64,000 bases of DNA from Lysobacterales bacterium. Lineage in GTDB: Bacteria; Pseudomonadota; Gammaproteobacteria; Xanthomonadales; SZUA-38. Positions 6,369-16,072 of the stretch are shown here, in pieces. The number at the start of each line of letters is the position of its first letter. Positions within the stretch are counted from its first letter, which is position 1. A program made the translations under genes and the position numbers. The stretch covers positions 19,586 to 83,585 of the forward strand of contig JASJDM010000026.1 of the NCBI GenBank assembly GCA_030065125.1, read 5' to 3'. The notes under the pieces are model-generated. The model saw nothing but the letters and a program-made list of their open reading frames with translations, was not told the origin of the DNA and did not search any database.

Positions 6369-8519
6369 ATGCATAGACTGACATTGGTTGCGGTCTCCCT
6401 GGTACTGTTCCTGAGTGCATGCGGAGGCGGCAACAATGCGCCCCGTGCGACCGACGCACCCCCTGCTACCAACAGCAACGGGACGCCTGTTACCCAGGAC
6501 AACACCGCTATCTTCAATGCCGCTGAAGGCGTTATTCCTCTCCCCAACAATCTGTTGTTTCTCGACACCACGGATTTAACCCTCAATATTCCGTTTGACC
6601 CCACAGCGAGTAGCGCCGGCTTATTCCGGGCGCTCAACAGCCTGGACGGATGGGGTACGACCACTCCATGGGTAGCCAACTTTACCCAGGAGCTGGATCC
6701 AGCCTCGGTAACACCGGGCGGCTCCGTCCGGTTTTTTGAAGTGGCGTTGAACTCGCCGGCCGGCGCCGTGATCGGCATTGTCGAGGAATTGACTCCAGGA
6801 GTGGACTACTTTGCCACCGCCCAGGGTCAGAACGTGGTCATCGTGCCGCTGCGTCCGCTGAAGGAAATCACCACCTACCTGGCCGTCATCACCAACGGGG
6901 TGGCCGATACCCAGGGCAACAATGCGGCCCCCGACCAGCAGTACTTCATTGCCAAACGGACTACTCCGCTGGTGGACGCCAGCGGCAACAGCACCGATCC
7001 GCTGCTGGACAACGCCACCGCCCAGAGTCTCGAGGGCCTGCGCCAGCTGACCAGTGCCCAGGAGGCCGCAGCCGCTTCGGCTGGTGTTGACCCTTCGTCC
7101 ATCGTGGTGAGCTTCGTGGCCACCACCCAATCGGTTACGGTCACGCCCAACGCGCTGCGCGGAACCATATCGCCGCAGTTTTCCCAGATCGCCCCCACCG
7201 GCCTGACCACGGCCGCCATCGGTGGACCCGGCATCGCAGACATCTATATCGGCGTCATGAATATGCCGTACTACCTGGATGCCCCCACGGCCGAAAATCC
7301 CACCGGTCCCCTGACCGGCAACTGGGAAGCGGCGCCAGGAGCCTACGTACCGCCGTTTGACCAGTTGGGTTTTGATCCGACCTCCACCAACGTCACCTAC
7401 CTGAATCCGATCCCGGTGGCCAAGAGCGTACAGACCATCCCCCTGCTGGTAAGCGTGCCCAATGCGGGCAGCGGTATGACCCGGCCGGACAGCGGCTGGC
7501 CCGTGGTGATTTTTCAGCACGGCATTACCCGCAACCGCACCGATGCCCTGGCCCTGATCGACAGCATGGCCCTGGCTGGATTCGCGGTGGTTTCCATCGA
7601 CCAGCCGCTGCACGGTTACGTTCCCGATGGGACGCTGCTGGATGCGTTCTATGTCGAGAACACACCGTTTGGCGCCATCGCGGGCGAGCGGACCTTTGAC
7701 CTGGACCTGAGCGACAATGCTACCGGCGCCTCCGGGCCCGACGGCCAGATTGACGCCTCCGGCACCTACACCATCAATCTGCCAAGCCTGCTGACCTCCC
7801 GGGACAACACCCGCCAGGCCAGCGCTGACCTCAGCGTCCTTGCCATCACCATCCCCACCATGGATTTCACCGGTGACGGACTGCCGGACTTTGACGGTTC
7901 CCAGATCCGCTTTGTCGGCCAGTCCCTGGGCTCCATCGTGGGAACTTCGTTCCTGGCGGTGGAAGGCATTGCGGTGGACAGCGGCGTACGCTCCGGCGTT
8001 CTGTCGGTTCCGGGCGGCGGCATCATCGGCCTGCTGCTGGGATCTCCCACTTTCGGCCCTCGTATCATCGCCGGTCTGGAGTCCCTGGGTGTTGTACAGG
8101 GCAGCGCCGACTTTGACACGTTTGTGCTGGCGGCCCAGACCGTAACCGACCCGGCAGACCCCATCAACTGGGGTGAACTGGCCGCCGCGGTGCAGCCAAT
8201 CCTGGTGCAGGAGGTCGTCGGCAGTGCTGCTTCTTTACCTGACCAGGTGATTCCCAACTCTGTCCCAGGGTTTCCGCTGTCCGGTACCGAACCGCTGATT
8301 GCGGTCATGGGCCTGGCACCGATCTCCCAGACCACCCAGGATTCCAACGGCGTTCGCGGTGCGACCCGCTTTATTGTGGGTGATCACGGCTCCCTGCTGA
8401 TTCCCACGGCTTCGCTGGAAGCCACAGCGGAGATGCAGGGCGAAGCGGCCAGCTTTGCGCTCACTGCCGGAACGGTGGTCCAGGTGACCATCCCTGAAGT
8501 TCTTGTACAGGATCAATAA
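6369..8519 (+). CDS. Surface lipoprotein lipase (VolA/Pla-1/cef-like)
   Basis: 716 residues. A lipobox (LFLSACGGG) marks a lipoprotein, followed by a low-complexity Thr/Asn/Pro linker. The N-terminal half (IPLPNNLLFLDTTDLTLNIP, then PLRPLKEITTYLAVITNGV) matches the bacterial virulence-factor lipase N-terminal domain, and the C-terminal half is an alpha/beta hydrolase with an oxyanion-type VIFQHGITRNR, IDQPLHGY and the nucleophile elbow GQSLGS (Ser about 519). VolA-type lipases are surface-exposed and release fatty acids from lysophospholipids. It is the first gene of a run with DUF1302 (13 bp downstream) and DUF1329 genes, preceded by a promoter carrying an operator and a PsrA-like box. Substrate preference cannot be read from the sequence. 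Confidence 0.88.
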   Translation: MHRLTLVAVSLVLFLSACGGGNNAPRATDAPPATNSNGTPVTQDNTAIFNAAEGVIPLPNNLLFLDTTDLTLNIPFDPTASSAGLFRALNSLDGWGTTTPWVANFTQELDPASVTPGGSVRFFEVALNSPAGAVIGIVEELTPGVDYFATAQGQNVVIVPLRPLKEITTYLAVITNGVADTQGNNAAPDQQYFIAKRTTPLVDASGNSTDPLLDNATAQSLEGLRQLTSAQEAAAASAGVDPSSIVVSFVATTQSVTVTPNALRGTISPQFSQIAPTGLTTAAIGGPGIADIYIGVMNMPYYLDAPTAENPTGPLTGNWEAAPGAYVPPFDQLGFDPTSTNVTYLNPIPVAKSVQTIPLLVSVPNAGSGMTRPDSGWPVVIFQHGITRNRTDALALIDSMALAGFAVVSIDQPLHGYVPDGTLLDAFYVENTPFGAIAGERTFDLDLSDNATGASGPDGQIDASGTYTINLPSLLTSRDNTRQASADLSVLAITIPTMDFTGDGLPDFDGSQIRFVGQSLGSIVGTSFLAVEGIAVDSGVRSGVLSVPGGGIIGLLLGSPTFGPRIIAGLESLGVVQGSADFDTFVLAAQTVTDPADPINWGELAAAVQPILVQEVVGSAASLPDQVIPNSVPGFPLSGTEPLIAVMGLAPISQTTQDSNGVRGATRFIVGDHGSLLIPTASLEATAEMQGEAASFALTAGTVVQVTIPEVLVQDQ

Positions 8520-8532
8520 GGGGAGGCACACC

Positions 8533-10323
8533 ATGAACAACACGAAACTGAGCCAACTCAACATGAAACAGAAAGTTCTGGCGGCTGCGATTGCCGCGCT
8601 GGCCCTGGCGCCTGGCGCCCAGGCCATTGAGTTCAGCAACGGCGAACTGTCCGGCAGCTGGGACACCACCATTTCATACGGTGCCTCCTGGCGGATGGAA
8701 GAGCCCTGCGATCGCTGTATCGGCAAAGCCAACATCAACCCGGGTGTCATCCTGCTGGATCCTGCCAGCCGGGTGACGGCGCCGGGCCGTTTCTCGGTGA
8801 ACTCCGATGACGGCAACATGAACTACGATGACGGTGACCTGATCTCCCACGCCATCAAAGTGACGTCCGAGCTGGGATTCTCCTGGCGCAACTTTGGCGG
8901 GTTTTTCCGGGCCACGGCGTTCCACGATTTCGAGAACAACGACGATTTCCTGGCGCCGCTGACCGGCCGTTTCGGCGATGCCCGGGACTATGTTGGTGAG
9001 GATGTCCGCCTGCTGGATGCCTACGTGTACGCTGACTTCGAAGCCGGAGACAGCCTGGGCACCATACGCCTGGGCCGCCAGGTGGTGAGCTGGGGCGAAA
9101 ACGTCTTCATCCAGGGCGGCGTCAACGTCATCAACCCGGTAGACGTCTCCAAGCTACGGGTTGCCGGCGCTGAATTGAAGGAGGCTTTCCTGCCCATCGA
9201 CCAGGTATGGATGTCAATGGACCTGACCGAGAACCTGTCCATGGAAGCGCTGTACATGTTCGAGTTCGAGCAGATCGACCCGGACCCGGCCGGCACCTAC
9301 TTCGGCGGCAACGACTTTGCCGTGCCCGGAGGGGAGTTCGTGATGCTGAACTTCGGACTGTTGGACGAGGGTTTTCCCGGCGCCACCGTGCCGCGTGCCG
9401 CGGATCGCAGTCCGGATGATTCCGGTCAATACGGTTTCGCGCTGCGCTACTTTGCCTCGGAGCTGAATGACACCGAGTTTGGCGTGTACTACCTGAACTA
9501 CCACAGCCGGCTGCCGCTGATCTCCGGGATATCCGTGAGAAACTCCAGTGCCGAGTCAGCCGAGTACTTTATCGAGTACCCGGAAGACATCGAAATGTAT
9601 GGCTTCAGCTGGAACACGGAGATTGCCGGATGGGCCTTCGCGGGTGAAATTTCCTACCGCGACAACATCCCGCTGCAGGTCGACGATGTGGAACTGCTGT
9701 TCACCGCGCTGACGCCGCTGAATGGAGCCATCGGTAATCCGTTCAACCAGTTTGTCAGCCAGCTTGGAACCGTTGGTTTCGGCGAGGAAGTGCGAGGCTG
9801 GGAACGCCATGAGCAGAGCCAGCTGCAGTTCTCCCTGACCCGGATCTTCGGCCCCAACTTCGGTGCTGACCAGATCGTGTTCCTGGCCGAGTTCGGCCTG
9901 AACAAGGTGTGGGATCTGCCTGACCAGAGCGAGCTGCGCTACCAGGGCCCAGGCACCGATACCGGTGGCGGTCCCGACATTTTCGGCGGCGCTTCGCGTA
10001 ACCCACTGACATTGAATGACGGTTTTGCCACGGAATCTTCCTGGGGCTATCGCATGGTCACGCGCTGGGATTACAGCAACGCATTTGGCACACCGTTCAC
10101 CCTGTCGCCGCGACTCGCGTTCAATCACGACGTCAACGGCACAACGCCCGGGCCCGGCGGCAGCTTCATTGAAGACCGCAAGTCCCTCACCTTTGGTGTT
10201 GGTGGGTCCTACCTGGAGCGATGGGGGGCGGACATTGCCTACACCCGTTTCTCGGGCGGCGGTCAGTTCAACCTGCTTCGTGATCGGGACTTCCTTGGTG
10301 TCTCGGTTCGTTACTCGTTTTAA
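8533..10323 (+). CDS. DUF1302 family protein, probable outer-membrane barrel
   Basis: 596 residues with a signal peptide ending GAQA before IEFSNG. The body shows the DUF1302 pattern: DTTISYGASWR, an N-terminal strand repertoire, GTIRLGRQVVSWGENVF followed by GGVNVINPVDVSKLR, and many alternating amphipathic strands. The last residue is Phe in LGVSVRYSF, the usual C-terminal signature of beta-barrels recognised by BAM. I infer an outer-membrane barrel. A strong ribosome site (AAGGGGAG) precedes the ATG at 8533, which I prefer over an in-frame start at 8503 that overlaps the lipase. DUF1302 genes recur beside DUF1329 and RND genes; their substrate is not established to my knowledge. Confidence 0.88.
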   Translation: MNNTKLSQLNMKQKVLAAAIAALALAPGAQAIEFSNGELSGSWDTTISYGASWRMEEPCDRCIGKANINPGVILLDPASRVTAPGRFSVNSDDGNMNYDDGDLISHAIKVTSELGFSWRNFGGFFRATAFHDFENNDDFLAPLTGRFGDARDYVGEDVRLLDAYVYADFEAGDSLGTIRLGRQVVSWGENVFIQGGVNVINPVDVSKLRVAGAELKEAFLPIDQVWMSMDLTENLSMEALYMFEFEQIDPDPAGTYFGGNDFAVPGGEFVMLNFGLLDEGFPGATVPRAADRSPDDSGQYGFALRYFASELNDTEFGVYYLNYHSRLPLISGISVRNSSAESAEYFIEYPEDIEMYGFSWNTEIAGWAFAGEISYRDNIPLQVDDVELLFTALTPLNGAIGNPFNQFVSQLGTVGFGEEVRGWERHEQSQLQFSLTRIFGPNFGADQIVFLAEFGLNKVWDLPDQSELRYQGPGTDTGGGPDIFGGASRNPLTLNDGFATESSWGYRMVTRWDYSNAFGTPFTLSPRLAFNHDVNGTTPGPGGSFIEDRKSLTFGVGGSYLERWGADIAYTRFSGGGQFNLLRDRDFLGVSVRYSF

Positions 10324-10340
10324 TTCGGAGGATAGGCCGT

Positions 10341-11693
10341 ATGAGGCTTGCTAAACACACAATTTTGATTGCGCTGCTGGCCACCGGAGTGGCTTTTGCG
10401 GGCGCCAAGCCCGACCAGGTCAATCGCCTGGACGGAGACCTGACGCCCATGGGCTCCGAAAGGGCGGGTAATGCCGATGGCACTATCCCCGCCTGGACCG
10501 GGGGAATTACCGAGGTTCCTGCGGGTCACCAGACGGGTGACCATCACAAGAACCCGTTTCCCGACGACGAAATCCTGTTCACCATCACCGCTGCCAACGC
10601 GGACCAGTACAAGGACAAGCTGAGCGTAGGCCAGCTGGCCATGCTGAATCGCTATCCCGACAGCTACAAGATGCACGTCTACCAGACCCGGCGCTCAGCG
10701 TCCTTCCCGGAACGCACCTACGAAATGACCAAGAAGAACGCGGCCACGGGGCAGCTGGCAGAGAACGGTGAAGGCGTGTTGAACGTGGCCGAAGGTTTCC
10801 CGTTCCCGTTCCCGGAGAACGCCTACGAGCTAATGTGGAACCACAAGCTCAAGTACAAGGGCACCGGCGGCTTCCGCTACAACAACCAGGTTGCCCCGAC
10901 GGCAAACGGCGCCTACACCGTGGTCAAGCTGCGGGAAGAGCTGCTGGGCCTGTACTACGAGCAGGGCCGTACACTGGATCAGATCAACAACATCCTGCTG
11001 TACTTCTACCAGGTGGTGGAAGCCCCGGCCCGCCTGGCGGGCAACGTGCTGCTGGTCCACGAGACCCTGAACCAGGTTCAGCAGAAGCGTCAGGCCTGGA
11101 TCTACAACCCGGGTCAGCGTCGCGTTCGTCGTGCGCCAAACGTGGCTTATGACAACCCCGGCACCGCGTCCGACGGTCTGCGTACCAACGACATGACTGA
11201 CATGTTCAACGGCGCCATGGACCGCTTTGACTGGAAAGTGGTGGGCAAGAAAGAGCTGTACATTCCATACAACTCTTATGGCATCCACTCTTCTGACGTC
11301 GACTACGATGACATGGTCCGCCCGGGCCACCTCAACCCGGACCTGATGCGCTATGAGCTGCACCGGGTGTGGGAGGTTGAAGCGACGCTCAAGGATGGTC
11401 TACGCCACATCAATAAGCGTCGCACCTACTACATGGACGAGGACACCTACCAGATTGCCATCATCGATCACTACGACAACCGGGACGAACTGTGGCGGTT
11501 CTCCGAAGCGCACACCATCAACTACTACGATGTGCCGACCTATTGGAGTACGGCGGAATCTCACCACGACCTGAAATCCGGCCGCTACGTCGCGGTGGGC
11601 CTGGACAACAAGGATGAGGTCAACGTGTTCAACACGCCCGGAAGTCCGTCAGACTACACGCCCCAGGCCCTGCGTAAGCGTGGGCGGCGTTGA
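10341..11693 (+). CDS. DUF1329 family periplasmic/outer-membrane protein
   Basis: 450 residues with a signal peptide (MRLAKHTILIALLATGVAFA). Typical DUF1329 features are visible: LDGDLTPMGSERAGNADGTIPAWTGG at the mature N-terminus (quoted here only in part as DGTIPAWTGG), PFPFPENAYELMWNHKLKY, a PGQRRVRRAP motif, and YELHRVWEVEATLKDG near the end. As I recall, this family is placed in the LolA/LolB-like superfamily, which would suit a lipid or lipoprotein carrier; that is an inference. A GGAGG ribosome site precedes the ATG at 10341, and a strong terminator follows the gene, so lipase, DUF1302 and DUF1329 form one transcription unit. Confidence 0.88.
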   Translation: MRLAKHTILIALLATGVAFAGAKPDQVNRLDGDLTPMGSERAGNADGTIPAWTGGITEVPAGHQTGDHHKNPFPDDEILFTITAANADQYKDKLSVGQLAMLNRYPDSYKMHVYQTRRSASFPERTYEMTKKNAATGQLAENGEGVLNVAEGFPFPFPENAYELMWNHKLKYKGTGGFRYNNQVAPTANGAYTVVKLREELLGLYYEQGRTLDQINNILLYFYQVVEAPARLAGNVLLVHETLNQVQQKRQAWIYNPGQRRVRRAPNVAYDNPGTASDGLRTNDMTDMFNGAMDRFDWKVVGKKELYIPYNSYGIHSSDVDYDDMVRPGHLNPDLMRYELHRVWEVEATLKDGLRHINKRRTYYMDEDTYQIAIIDHYDNRDELWRFSEAHTINYYDVPTYWSTAESHHDLKSGRYVAVGLDNKDEVNVFNTPGSPSDYTPQALRKRGRR

Positions 11694-11731
11694 TGTGGCT
11701 CTGACAGGTTGAAGCCTGTCGCGTAATACCA

Positions 11732-11763
11732 GGGGCTGTCGCTTGTGCGGCAGCCCCTTTTTT
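11732..11763 (+). terminator. Intrinsic terminator after the DUF1329 gene
   Basis: An 11-bp stem (GGGGCTGTCGC with GCGGCAGCCCC, one G-U pair) around a TTGT loop is followed by a run of six T. It separates the lipase-DUF1302-DUF1329 unit from the propeller-transporter unit, or attenuates read-through between them. Confidence 0.88.
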
Positions 11764-11852
11764 GTTTTGATCGAAACCCGGGCGCGTTGGTTGCGCCGAC
11801 ACAATAAATCCGCCCAAAAAGCACCAGCGGAGGCGGGAATGAGGGAGTTTGC

Positions 11853-12899
11853 ATGAAGTCCGTGGCGTCTTTGTTGCTTGTTATGTTGCTGGCGCGACCA
11901 GCAATGGGGGAAAACTCGTCCATCCTTGCGTCGGAGCCCATGCCCCGGGCCGCCGATTCCATCCTGATGGACATGACGCCGGTGGAAGGGGGCTATGTGG
12001 CAGTGGGCGAGCGCGGCCATGCCCTGGTGTCCACCGACGGTGAGAGCTGGAGCCAGTCAGAAACCCCAACCCGATCCTCCCTGACCGCGGTCTGGGCCAT
12101 TGGACCCGAGGTGTGGGCCGCCGGCCACGACGCGGTCATCCTGCACAGCAGCGATGGTGGGGTGACCTGGGCCCGGCAGTACGTGGCCGAAGACGTCAAC
12201 GATCCAGACCTGAACCGGCCGCTGCTGGACGTTTTTTTCGTTGACTCCGATAACGGCTTTGCTATCGGCGCCTACGCCTTCTACCTGCGAACCAGGGACG
12301 GCGGAGAAACCTGGGAAGAGCTGGACTTCAATTCCCTGGTGGCGTCCGGGGACGAAGCAGAGGTCGTGGAAGAGGAATCCGCTGATGATGATGGCGGCTA
12401 CCAGGACTATTCAGACTTCGAAGACGAGTTTTTTGATTATCACCTCAACGGCATGGCCCGGCTGGCCGACGGCACGCTGTTCATCGCCGCCGAAATGGGC
12501 AACGCTTTTGTCAGCCGCGATTCTGGAGAGTCCTGGATCCCGGTCATGATGCCCTATGAAGGCTCCATGTTCGGCGCCCTGGCCACTGCCCACGGCACCC
12601 TGGTGTCCTACGGCCTGCGTGGCAATGCTTTTGAATCCCGGGACGGAGGCGAAAGCTGGATCGTGCTGGAAACCGGCACCCTGAATTCCCTGTTCGGCGC
12701 CACCAACGGCGCTGACGGCAGCCTGGTGCTGGTGGGCGCCAACGCCGAGTTCCTGGTCCGGTCGGCCCCGGGATCGCCTATCGAGTCCAGGCCTCACGCC
12801 GGCGGTGACGACATTGCCGCCGTTGCGGTGGTTGAAGATGGATTCGTCATCGTTGGCGAAGAAGGCGCTGAACGCTACAGCGCGGCAGGAGGCCAGTAA
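11853..12899 (+). CDS. Exported YCF48-like beta-propeller protein
   Basis: 348 residues with a signal peptide (MKSVASLLLVMLLARPAMG). It has at least five BNR/YCF48-type blades, each ending in a Ser/Thr-Asp-Gly-Gly-Glu-Ser-Trp-like box: STDGESWSQ, SSDGGVTWARQ, TRDGGETWEEL, SRDSGESWIPV, SRDGGESWIVL. A very acidic insertion (about residues 163-191) interrupts the propeller. YCF48/HCF136 proteins assist photosystem II in phototrophs; in heterotrophs they often sit next to MMPL-type RND genes, as here (2-bp gap), which suggests a periplasmic accessory subunit. The role is not established. Confidence 0.86.
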   Translation: MKSVASLLLVMLLARPAMGENSSILASEPMPRAADSILMDMTPVEGGYVAVGERGHALVSTDGESWSQSETPTRSSLTAVWAIGPEVWAAGHDAVILHSSDGGVTWARQYVAEDVNDPDLNRPLLDVFFVDSDNGFAIGAYAFYLRTRDGGETWEELDFNSLVASGDEAEVVEEESADDDGGYQDYSDFEDEFFDYHLNGMARLADGTLFIAAEMGNAFVSRDSGESWIPVMMPYEGSMFGALATAHGTLVSYGLRGNAFESRDGGESWIVLETGTLNSLFGATNGADGSLVLVGANAEFLVRSAPGSPIESRPHAGGDDIAAVAVVEDGFVIVGEEGAERYSAAGGQ

Positions 12900-12901
12900 A
12901 C

Positions 12902-15361
12902 ATGACTGACGCCAAGAAAGGCTTTACCGCCCTGGCCGAGAGCTTTGTATTCGGTCTGCGCCTGCCGCTGGTGATCCTTTTCGCAGTGATCACGGCGGTC
13001 ATGCTGTTTTACGCATCCCAGCTCAAGGTGGACGCGGGCTTCAAGAAGGGTCTGCCGCTGCAGCATGAGTACATGCAGACCTTTCTGGACTACGAGAAAG
13101 AGTACGGCGGCGCCAACCGCCTGCTGGTGGCGGTCATGGCCGAAGACAGGGACATTTTTGATCCCGAGTTTTTCGAGACCTTTGAAGCGGTCACCAACGA
13201 GGTGTTTTTCGTGCCGGGTGTCAACCGCCCCAGCGTCCGGTCAATCTTCACCCCCAACGTACGTTTCACCGAGGTGGTCGAGGATGGCTTTGCCGGGGGC
13301 AACGTCATTCCATCGGACTTCGCGCCCGGCGAAGAAGCCTTCGCCAAGGTTCGTTCCAATATCGTCAAGGCCGGCATCGTGGGCCGCCTGGTGGCGGAAG
13401 ACTTTGGTGGCGCCATGGTCTGGGCCGACCTGCTGGAGGAGGACCCGGTAACCGGGGAGACCCTGGACTACCAGCAGGTGGCGGCGAACCTGGAGGAGAT
13501 TCGCACCAATTTCCAGGACGACGAGATCAAGATCCATATCATCGGCTTTGCCAAGATTGTGGGTGATATCTCCGAGGGCGCCAAGTCGGTGATCTGGTTC
13601 TTTGGCATCGCCATCCTGATCACGGCGGTGCTGCTTTACCTCTACACCGGGTCCGTCGCCCTGACCATCCTGCCGCTGCTTTGCTCACTGGTGGCGGTGA
13701 TCTGGCAGCTCGGCGCACTCCGATTGCTGGGGTACGGCATCGACCCGATGAACATCCTGACGCCATTCCTGGTATTCGCCATCGGTGTCAGCCACGGCGT
13801 GCAGATGATCAACTCCTGGAACAACGAGATGCTGTTTGGCGGTGAGGAGGCCGTGGCCGGCGCGCCGGTGCCGGATATCACCAGCCTGGAGGCCGCGCGC
13901 AGAACGTTCCGCAACCTGCTGGCGCCGGGCAGTATCGCGCTGCTGTCCGACACCATCGGGTTTCTGACCATCCTTTTCATTGAGATCCAGATCATCCGAG
14001 AGCTGGCCACCACGGCGGCCATCGGTGTCGCCCTGATCATCTTCACCAACCTGATCCTGATGCCGATCCTGCTCTCCAGGACCAAGATCAAGGATATCGA
14101 GGGGTATCGGGCGAAAAGCCTGAAGCGCATCGAAGCCCGGGAAGACACCTGGCGGGCCCTGTCCGGGCTGACCAACAAGCCGGTGGCGACCTCGGCCATC
14201 GTGGTCTCCATTGCCCTGTTTACCTTCGGCTACTTCAAGGGCCAGGACATGCAGATCGGTGACTCCCAGGCGGGCGTCCCGGAGCTGCGTCCGGATTCCC
14301 GCTACAACCTGGACGCTGATGTCATCAGCAGCCGTTTCTCCCTGGGCGTAGATTCCATCTCCATCATCGCCGAGACCTCGGACCAGGCCTGTACCGAGGA
14401 CTTCCTGGCCATGGAGAACATGGATCGCTTTGCCTGGCATATGTACAACGTCGAGGGCGTGCAACAGGTGGTGACCCTGCCGTGGGTCGCCAAGATCATC
14501 AACTCCGGCTGGAACGAAGGCAATATCCGCTGGCGCATCCTGCCCAGGGACAACTTCGTCATGCGCCAGAACCTGCAAAATGTGGAGACGGACACTGGGC
14601 TGCTCAACGCCAACTGCGACGCCATGCCCATTATCGTCTTCACCGAGGACCACAAGGCCACCACCATCAAGCGGGTGGTGGATACGGTCAAGGAGTACCG
14701 CCGCGAGTATGACGTGGGCAGCGAATCCGAAGTCTCCGCCGGCATCGGCAACCCCGGCCAGACCATCCTGCTGTACGAGCCCAAGCCCAAGGAAGAGCTG
14801 GAGCGCGGCGAGGTCAACTTCCGCCTGGGCACCGGCAACGTCGGCGTGGCGGCCGCGGTGAACGAGGTGGTGGAAGCGGCCCAGTTCCCCATGCTGGTAC
14901 TGGTGTACCTGGCCATCATCATCCTCTGCTCCATCACCTTCCGCTCCCTGCGCGGCACCATCTGTATTGTTGTGCCCCTGGCGCTGGTGTCGGTACTGGC
15001 CTACGCCCTCATGGCCTTCCTCGGCATCGGTCTCAAGACCAATACCCTGCCCGTGGTGGCCCTGGGCGTCGGCATCGGTGTGGACTACGGCATCTACATC
15101 TACAGCCGTCTGGCCCAATGCCTGAAGGAAGGCATGCCCCTGCGCGAGGCGTATTACCACGCGCTGAAGCAGACCGGTAAGCCGGTGATCTTCACCGCCT
15201 TCACCCTGGCCATTGGCGTGGGCACCTGGATCTTCTCCGCCCTCCAGTTCCAGGCCGACATGGGCAAACTGCTGGCCTTCATGTTTTTCCTGAACATGGT
15301 GGGCGCCGTGGTCCTGCTGCCGGCCCTGGCAAGGTGGCTGCTGCGGCCGAAGGAAGCTTGA
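12902..15361 (+). CDS. RND superfamily (MMPL-type) transporter
   Basis: 819 residues. Two repeats each have one N-terminal helix, a large periplasmic loop and a block of five to six helices. The first helix is LVILFAVITAVMLFYASQL. Blocks such as LTPFLVFAIGVSHGVQMINSW and VVALGVGIGVDYGIYIYSRL are the SSD/RND helix-4 and helix-10 signatures with small residues and Asp. The size is that of hydrophobe exporters (MMPL/HpnN-like, about 800) rather than drug pumps (over 1000). It begins 2 bp after the propeller gene, and its stop overlaps the next gene. I infer lipid or hydrophobic substrate transport between the inner membrane and periplasm. Confidence 0.9.
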   Translation: MTDAKKGFTALAESFVFGLRLPLVILFAVITAVMLFYASQLKVDAGFKKGLPLQHEYMQTFLDYEKEYGGANRLLVAVMAEDRDIFDPEFFETFEAVTNEVFFVPGVNRPSVRSIFTPNVRFTEVVEDGFAGGNVIPSDFAPGEEAFAKVRSNIVKAGIVGRLVAEDFGGAMVWADLLEEDPVTGETLDYQQVAANLEEIRTNFQDDEIKIHIIGFAKIVGDISEGAKSVIWFFGIAILITAVLLYLYTGSVALTILPLLCSLVAVIWQLGALRLLGYGIDPMNILTPFLVFAIGVSHGVQMINSWNNEMLFGGEEAVAGAPVPDITSLEAARRTFRNLLAPGSIALLSDTIGFLTILFIEIQIIRELATTAAIGVALIIFTNLILMPILLSRTKIKDIEGYRAKSLKRIEAREDTWRALSGLTNKPVATSAIVVSIALFTFGYFKGQDMQIGDSQAGVPELRPDSRYNLDADVISSRFSLGVDSISIIAETSDQACTEDFLAMENMDRFAWHMYNVEGVQQVVTLPWVAKIINSGWNEGNIRWRILPRDNFVMRQNLQNVETDTGLLNANCDAMPIIVFTEDHKATTIKRVVDTVKEYRREYDVGSESEVSAGIGNPGQTILLYEPKPKEELERGEVNFRLGTGNVGVAAAVNEVVEAAQFPMLVLVYLAIIILCSITFRSLRGTICIVVPLALVSVLAYALMAFLGIGLKTNTLPVVALGVGIGVDYGIYIYSRLAQCLKEGMPLREAYYHALKQTGKPVIFTAFTLAIGVGTWIFSALQFQADMGKLLAFMFFLNMVGAVVLLPALARWLLRPKEA

Positions 15362-16026
15362 GGGGAGAGCGATCAAATGGCGGCCGACGACCCATCGCCG
15401 GCCGGGACAGGAACCTGCCGCTGATTGCGGCGGCTCTGATCTCTCTTAACCTTGCTGCCGCCCCAACCGGCGGCCCGGAACCCGAAGGCAGCTGTAAGCT
15501 CTCCGAAACGGAACGCCAGTTGCTGGTGGAACTGGTCAGCCACCCCGACCAGCGCCGCTCCGGCCTGCGCTGCGACAGGACCCTGCACAAATTCGCTCGC
15601 GAACGGGCGGAAGACATGGCCCGGCGTGGCTACTTTTCCCATCGAACCCCTGAACGTCTGGGACCCAATGCCCTGCTTAGAGAATTCGGCTATCCGCTGC
15701 CGGACAGCTACCGTGGGCCACTGGGAAACTCCGTGGAAAGCATCCTGGGCGGTATCAGAGACCCCGAGTCTGTGTGGCGGGAGTTCCTGGGCTCCACCGT
15801 GCACCGCGAGCACCTGCTGGGGCACGACGAGTTTTTTGAGTCCCAGGACGAAGTGGGCGTGGCCCATGTGCGGGCGATAGACTCCAAGCACGTTGACTAC
15901 TGGGTGGTGGTCATAGCGCGTAAGGAAAGAGCGGACGATCCGAAGCTGTTCTGCACGCCGGAGCCAGCAGTATGTTTTCGTTCAGGCAGGAACAGCCCGC
16001 CGAAAAACAAGCCGTTTGTTCCTTAG
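15358..16026 (+). CDS. CAP/SCP-domain exported protein
   Basis: About 222 residues. After a long charged N-terminus comes a hydrophobic segment (LPLIAAALISLNLAAAP) and then a CAP (cysteine-rich secretory/SCP-like) domain: LHKFARERAEDMARRGYFSHRTPERLGPNALLREFGYP (shown here in outline: ARERAEDMA, GYFSHRTP, REFGYP), then ESILGG and VWREFLGSTVHREHLLG. Bacterial CAP proteins are secreted, often of unknown function; some bind lipids. I chose the TTG at 15358, whose TTGA overlaps the transporter stop and which follows AAGGAAG; a GTG at 15334 is the alternative. Coupling to the transporter suggests the same pathway. Confidence 0.72.
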   Translation: MRGERSNGGRRPIAGRDRNLPLIAAALISLNLAAAPTGGPEPEGSCKLSETERQLLVELVSHPDQRRSGLRCDRTLHKFARERAEDMARRGYFSHRTPERLGPNALLREFGYPLPDSYRGPLGNSVESILGGIRDPESVWREFLGSTVHREHLLGHDEFFESQDEVGVAHVRAIDSKHVDYWVVVIARKERADDPKLFCTPEPAVCFRSGRNSPPKNKPFVP

Positions 16027-16072
16027 CCTGGGCGCTCGGGTATCGTCTCTCCCTTCATCCTGAATAAACCCG

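Noticed and set aside
13685..15376. Long minus-strand open frame of 563 codons opposite the MMPL transporter
   Set aside because: Low-complexity, His/Gln/Gly-rich translation typical of the antisense frame of a GC-rich gene; the plus strand encodes a clear RND protein.
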